DNA of 64,000 bases from SCBR16-9 sp964537975. Its GTDB lineage: Bacteria > Hydrogenedentota > Hydrogenedentia > Hydrogenedentales > SCBR16-9. Shown here piece after piece: positions 61,526 through 64,000 of this stretch. The first letter of the stretch is position 1. Each line of letters starts with the position of its first letter. The notes below the pieces were generated by a model. The model was given only the letters and a program-made list of their open reading frames with translations. It did no database searches and was not told the origin of the DNA. The stretch is from the NCBI GenBank assembly GCA_964537975.1, contig CAZIDP010000002.1, positions 62,001 to 126,000 of the forward strand. Direction: 5' to 3'. The position numbers were made by a program, and so were the translations under genes.

Positions 61526-62842
61526 TCAACGTTGCTTCACGAGCATTCCATCTGCAAGCTGGTTGTCTGGATCTGCAATGATCATGTCACCCTCTTCCAG
61601 TCCCGAAAGAATCTCAGCCCAGTCATCATTTCTCAAGCCGACTTCTACGGATGTAAGCACTGCACGGTTGTCGCGCACTTTGAAAATAGCATAGTTCCCT
61701 TCTATGCGAAAGACCGCACGTTCCGGTACAGCTAGTGTATCAACCGACTCGGCAGTTACAATATGCACATCCAGACTTACCCCTGGCCGCAGTCCCAGCT
61801 CACTGTTATCAAATTCTATGATGGTGCGCACACGCTGCTGTTCAATACCCAATGCAGATATTTTGACAAAACCAGACGGATAAATGCGGCTCACCATTCC
61901 AGGTATAGTCCTTTGATTAACCGCCTTGCCGGTGATTTCCACAAAAGCACCTTCATATACCGACCTGATTTCTTCGGATAGGATGTCGCACTCAATCTCA
62001 ATGGTTTCGGGATTGCCCAGCGTCAAAAGCGGTGTTCCACTCGCCAACCATTGCCTGTCCTCTACCTGCTTTTCAAGAATGTAGCCCTGTATTGGTGATC
62101 GTATTTCAACCTTGTCCAAATCATGAAGCAAAACATTACGCCTGGCTTCCATTGCAATAATTTCCGCATCGAATGCTTCCCGTTGATATTCATTATCATC
62201 AATGGAATCGCGTGTTCTGTGATAAGATAACTCAGCAGCTGTATATGATTTCTGTGCAGCATCTTCCGCTAGTACGGCACGCTCCAGCATTTGCTGTAAG
62301 GTTTCATAATTTCTTCGGGCCTCATCATAAACGGACTGACTGACCATACCTTCTTCATGTAAAGTAGCGAAACGTTCATATTCAATTCGGGCATTCTCGG
62401 CATTAACTTCCGCAATCCTCCTATCCTTGTGGGCTATACCCTCAGCGTCCCGTATCTCCAACATGCGCATTCTTGCCGATTCGATGTCTTCAGTACGTGG
62501 TTTGTCCATATCCACCCCGACAATCCTTGCCTGTGTCTGGGCAATACCAGCATCCAGTGCTTTGATATCCTGCTGCAATGGAAACGCATCAATTATAGCC
62601 AACACATCGCCTTTTGCTACGTAATCACCTACATTCAAGGATATCCGTTCCACGGTTCCAGAGAACGGCATCGAGGCATAATATATATCCGCCAGGCGTG
62701 TTTTTGCTTCTTCAATAACATATTCTCTTACGGTAATGCGTTCTACTAACCGGACATCAACCTCCAGTGGTGTTGGACGTAACAGCATGATGAGAGCAGC
62801 CAGCACCAGAACAGCAGTCAGTATGATTAAAACTTTTTTCAT
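61526..62842 (-). CDS. Membrane-fusion protein (HlyD/RND-type periplasmic adaptor)
   Basis: A 438-residue adaptor with an N-terminal anchor (KKVLIILTAVLVLAALIMLL). The lipoyl halves are MPFSGTVERISLNVGDYVAKGDVLAIID and LDKVEIRSPIQGYILEKQVEDRQWL, with a long coiled-coil hairpin between them (about residues 90-240). Beta-barrel and membrane-proximal domains follow. It links an inner-membrane pump to an outer-membrane channel. GGAG before ATG 62842 fixes the start. The permease gene lies upstream on the same strand, 48 bases away, so this is an ABC-type (MacA/MacB-like) export pair. Confidence 0.93.
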   Translation of the reverse strand: MKKVLIILTAVLVLAALIMLLRPTPLEVDVRLVERITVREYVIEEAKTRLADIYYASMPFSGTVERISLNVGDYVAKGDVLAIIDAFPLQQDIKALDAGIAQTQARIVGVDMDKPRTEDIESARMRMLEIRDAEGIAHKDRRIAEVNAENARIEYERFATLHEEGMVSQSVYDEARRNYETLQQMLERAVLAEDAAQKSYTAAELSYHRTRDSIDDNEYQREAFDAEIIAMEARRNVLLHDLDKVEIRSPIQGYILEKQVEDRQWLASGTPLLTLGNPETIEIECDILSEEIRSVYEGAFVEITGKAVNQRTIPGMVSRIYPSGFVKISALGIEQQRVRTIIEFDNSELGLRPGVSLDVHIVTAESVDTLAVPERAVFRIEGNYAIFKVRDNRAVLTSVEVGLRNDDWAEILSGLEEGDMIIADPDNQLADGMLVKQR

Positions 62843-62890
62843 CAATACTCCTTCATAGCATGACACGATTTGCAACATTGGGTAATGTTG

Positions 62891-64000
62891 TCATTCTCGT
62901 TGCTTCAGAACGGCAACAAGGTCCAGTCTGGATATACGCCGCAGCACTGCCAGATTCGCCAACAAGACAAACAAGGCAATCAGCACCACAGTGTAAAGAT
63001 AGGAACTCGTTTCCAGATGAAACGGCATACGCATGATATCCATGTCGATTGCTTCCACAGCACGCTGACATAACCAGCGGCCTGCCGGTAAGCCCAGCAC
63101 CAGACCAATGCAGGACAACAAGACATTTTCCTGATACAACAAACGCGAAATTTCTTCTCTGGTGAATCCCATGACACGTAGCGAGGCTAACTCCCGCTGC
63201 CGCTCCATAAGCGATATAATTGTCGTGTTATAAATAATCGCAAAGGCAATAATACCTGAGAACAAGGAAATAATCGTAGCCATCCCAATCATGGAATCGG
63301 CCAGCAATACCTTGAGTGCGTCGTAAGATTCTGCGGTCAGCTCGACTGCCGCTATTAAGGGAATATCTTTCAAGTATTTAACCAAATCATGGGTCGTTCC
63401 TTCATCCATCTTCAACAAAGCAACATTCATCGCAAAAGGCTCATTCAGAATGCGACTGAGTGCGCTTATCTCCATGTAGGCGGATGTACCAATATATTGT
63501 TGCACCACCTTGTCCACACGTACATCACGCTCGTGCGTTATCTTACCCATCAGTGGCTTGATTCTTACCACATCACCCACATGTACCCCCAGTTTTTCTG
63601 CAATAGGCGTGGACAACACAAGACCATTTCCGGTGATGTTGATATGTCTGTCCTCAATATCAATCAAGCGCGTCATCTGGGCGTTTTCTGGCACCCCAAT
63701 GATGCCTGTGTCCATATGCCGCCAACCATTCCGTATCTCAAAGGGATATTGCAGCAGTGGTTCTGCATGCCGAACTCCGTCCAGACGAGCCATCTCTAAC
63801 AAAGCTCCACGATTGCGCTCATGTGTAAAATGAACACGCACATCTTCCCGCTGCAGTTCTGAGAACTGCAAGTCAATCATATACGTAATGGAGTCCATCT
63901 GATGGAATCCCAGCATTAAGATGGCTGCGGAAATCATGACACCCGCAACACAAAATGCTGCACGCAGCCGATTTCTTCCGACATTACGTACTATCATTTT
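62891..64000 (-). CDS. FtsX-like ABC transporter permease, partial at the right edge
   Basis: The C-terminal part of an ABC permease, open to the window edge. The visible 370 residues hold a membrane segment (AAFCVAGVMISAAILMLGF), a large extracellular domain (about 40-240), and three C-terminal FtsX segments: the MATIISLFSGIIAFAIIYNTTI, NVLLSCIGLVLGLPAGR and YTVVLIALFVLLANLAVL types, with RELASLRVMGFTREEISRLL as the coupling helix. The first Met seen (63997) is preceded in frame by a sense codon, so the true start lies outside. Such two-halved permeases normally have a first FtsX unit upstream. With the adaptor it forms an exporter of unknown cargo; the ATPase must lie beyond the edge. Confidence 0.93.
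   Translation of the reverse strand, partial: KMIVRNVGRNRLRAAFCVAGVMISAAILMLGFHQMDSITYMIDLQFSELQREDVRVHFTHERNRGALLEMARLDGVRHAEPLLQYPFEIRNGWRHMDTGIIGVPENAQMTRLIDIEDRHINITGNGLVLSTPIAEKLGVHVGDVVRIKPLMGKITHERDVRVDKVVQQYIGTSAYMEISALSRILNEPFAMNVALLKMDEGTTHDLVKYLKDIPLIAAVELTAESYDALKVLLADSMIGMATIISLFSGIIAFAIIYNTTIISLMERQRELASLRVMGFTREEISRLLYQENVLLSCIGLVLGLPAGRWLCQRAVEAIDMDIMRMPFHLETSSYLYTVVLIALFVLLANLAVLRRISRLDLVAVLKQRE

Noticed and set aside
1..64000. tRNA, rRNA, CRISPR arrays, insertion sequences, prophage genes
   Set aside because: I looked by eye for T-loop motifs, spaced repeats, transposase or integrase motifs and found none.

Overview
This 64 kb window is bacterial chromosome with about 43-45% G+C by eye. 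It is densely coded on both strands, and I see no rRNA, tRNA, IS element, prophage or CRISPR array. The gene content suggests a Gram-negative member of the PVC group or a neighbour such as Hydrogenedentota or Lentisphaerota. The pointers are a pseudopilin with a C-terminal H-(x)n-DG motif, formylglycine sulfatases with their maturation enzyme, ThuA and Gfo/Idh/MocA proteins, TMTC-like TPR membrane proteins, several Tat-exported enzymes and pyruvate phosphate dikinase. The phylum is an inference from gene families; no rRNA is present to fix it.

Layout. 1-12.7 kb: an edge-truncated protein with an XPB-N-like region, an FHA-GAF-adenylate cyclase, a TMTC-like TPR membrane protein followed by a large putative glycoside hydrolase, a secreted coiled-coil cluster, PilT and a pseudopilin. 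13.2-19.1 kb: a PmtA-like methyltransferase, ThuA protein, Gfo/Idh/MocA oxidoreductase, an unknown protein, a family 2 glycosyltransferase and a Tat-exported formylglycine sulfatase. 19.1-26.5 kb: a complete Mrp Na+/H+ antiporter operon (A-G) followed on the same strand by a tandem universal stress protein and a PsiE-like protein. 26.9-34.6 kb: parvulin, formylglycine-generating enzyme, methyltransferase, zinc-ribbon membrane protein, lipoprotein, polytopic protein and M20 amidohydrolase. 34.8-40.3 kb: two overlapping SPFH genes (one a lipoprotein), then nnrE, thpR, a YggT-like gene, pcm and a trypsin-fold protein lacking catalytic residues. 40.5-44.9 kb: trpDCFBA, tightly overlapped and without trpE/trpG. 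45.2-46.4 kb: dinB preceded by a perfect LexA-type inverted repeat. 46.5-53.9 kb: an AlkP-family phosphohydrolase, an aldo/keto reductase, a lyase-like secreted protein, a sulfatase-fold protein with Thr in place of Cys/Ser, and a redoxin. 54.1-57.2 kb: ppdK behind a consensus promoter and an approximately 270-nt structured leader. 57.3-64 kb: TSUP permease, beta-carbonic anhydrase, SGNH-like protein, erythritol/threitol-type dehydrogenase, and a membrane-fusion protein with an FtsX-type permease running off the right edge.

Functional threads. Polysaccharide or sulfated-glycan use is suggested by the FGE, the CSPSR sulfatase, the glycosidase- and lyase-like proteins and the sugar oxidoreductases. 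The Mrp operon with Usp and PsiE points to sodium/pH homeostasis and stress. The best regulatory signals are the SOS-type operator at dinB and the structured ppdK leader. No single obviously new multi-gene system stands out. The most distinctive items are the ppdK leader, the Thr-type sulfatase paralogue, the lipoprotein-anchored SPFH pair and the inactive HtrA-like protein.
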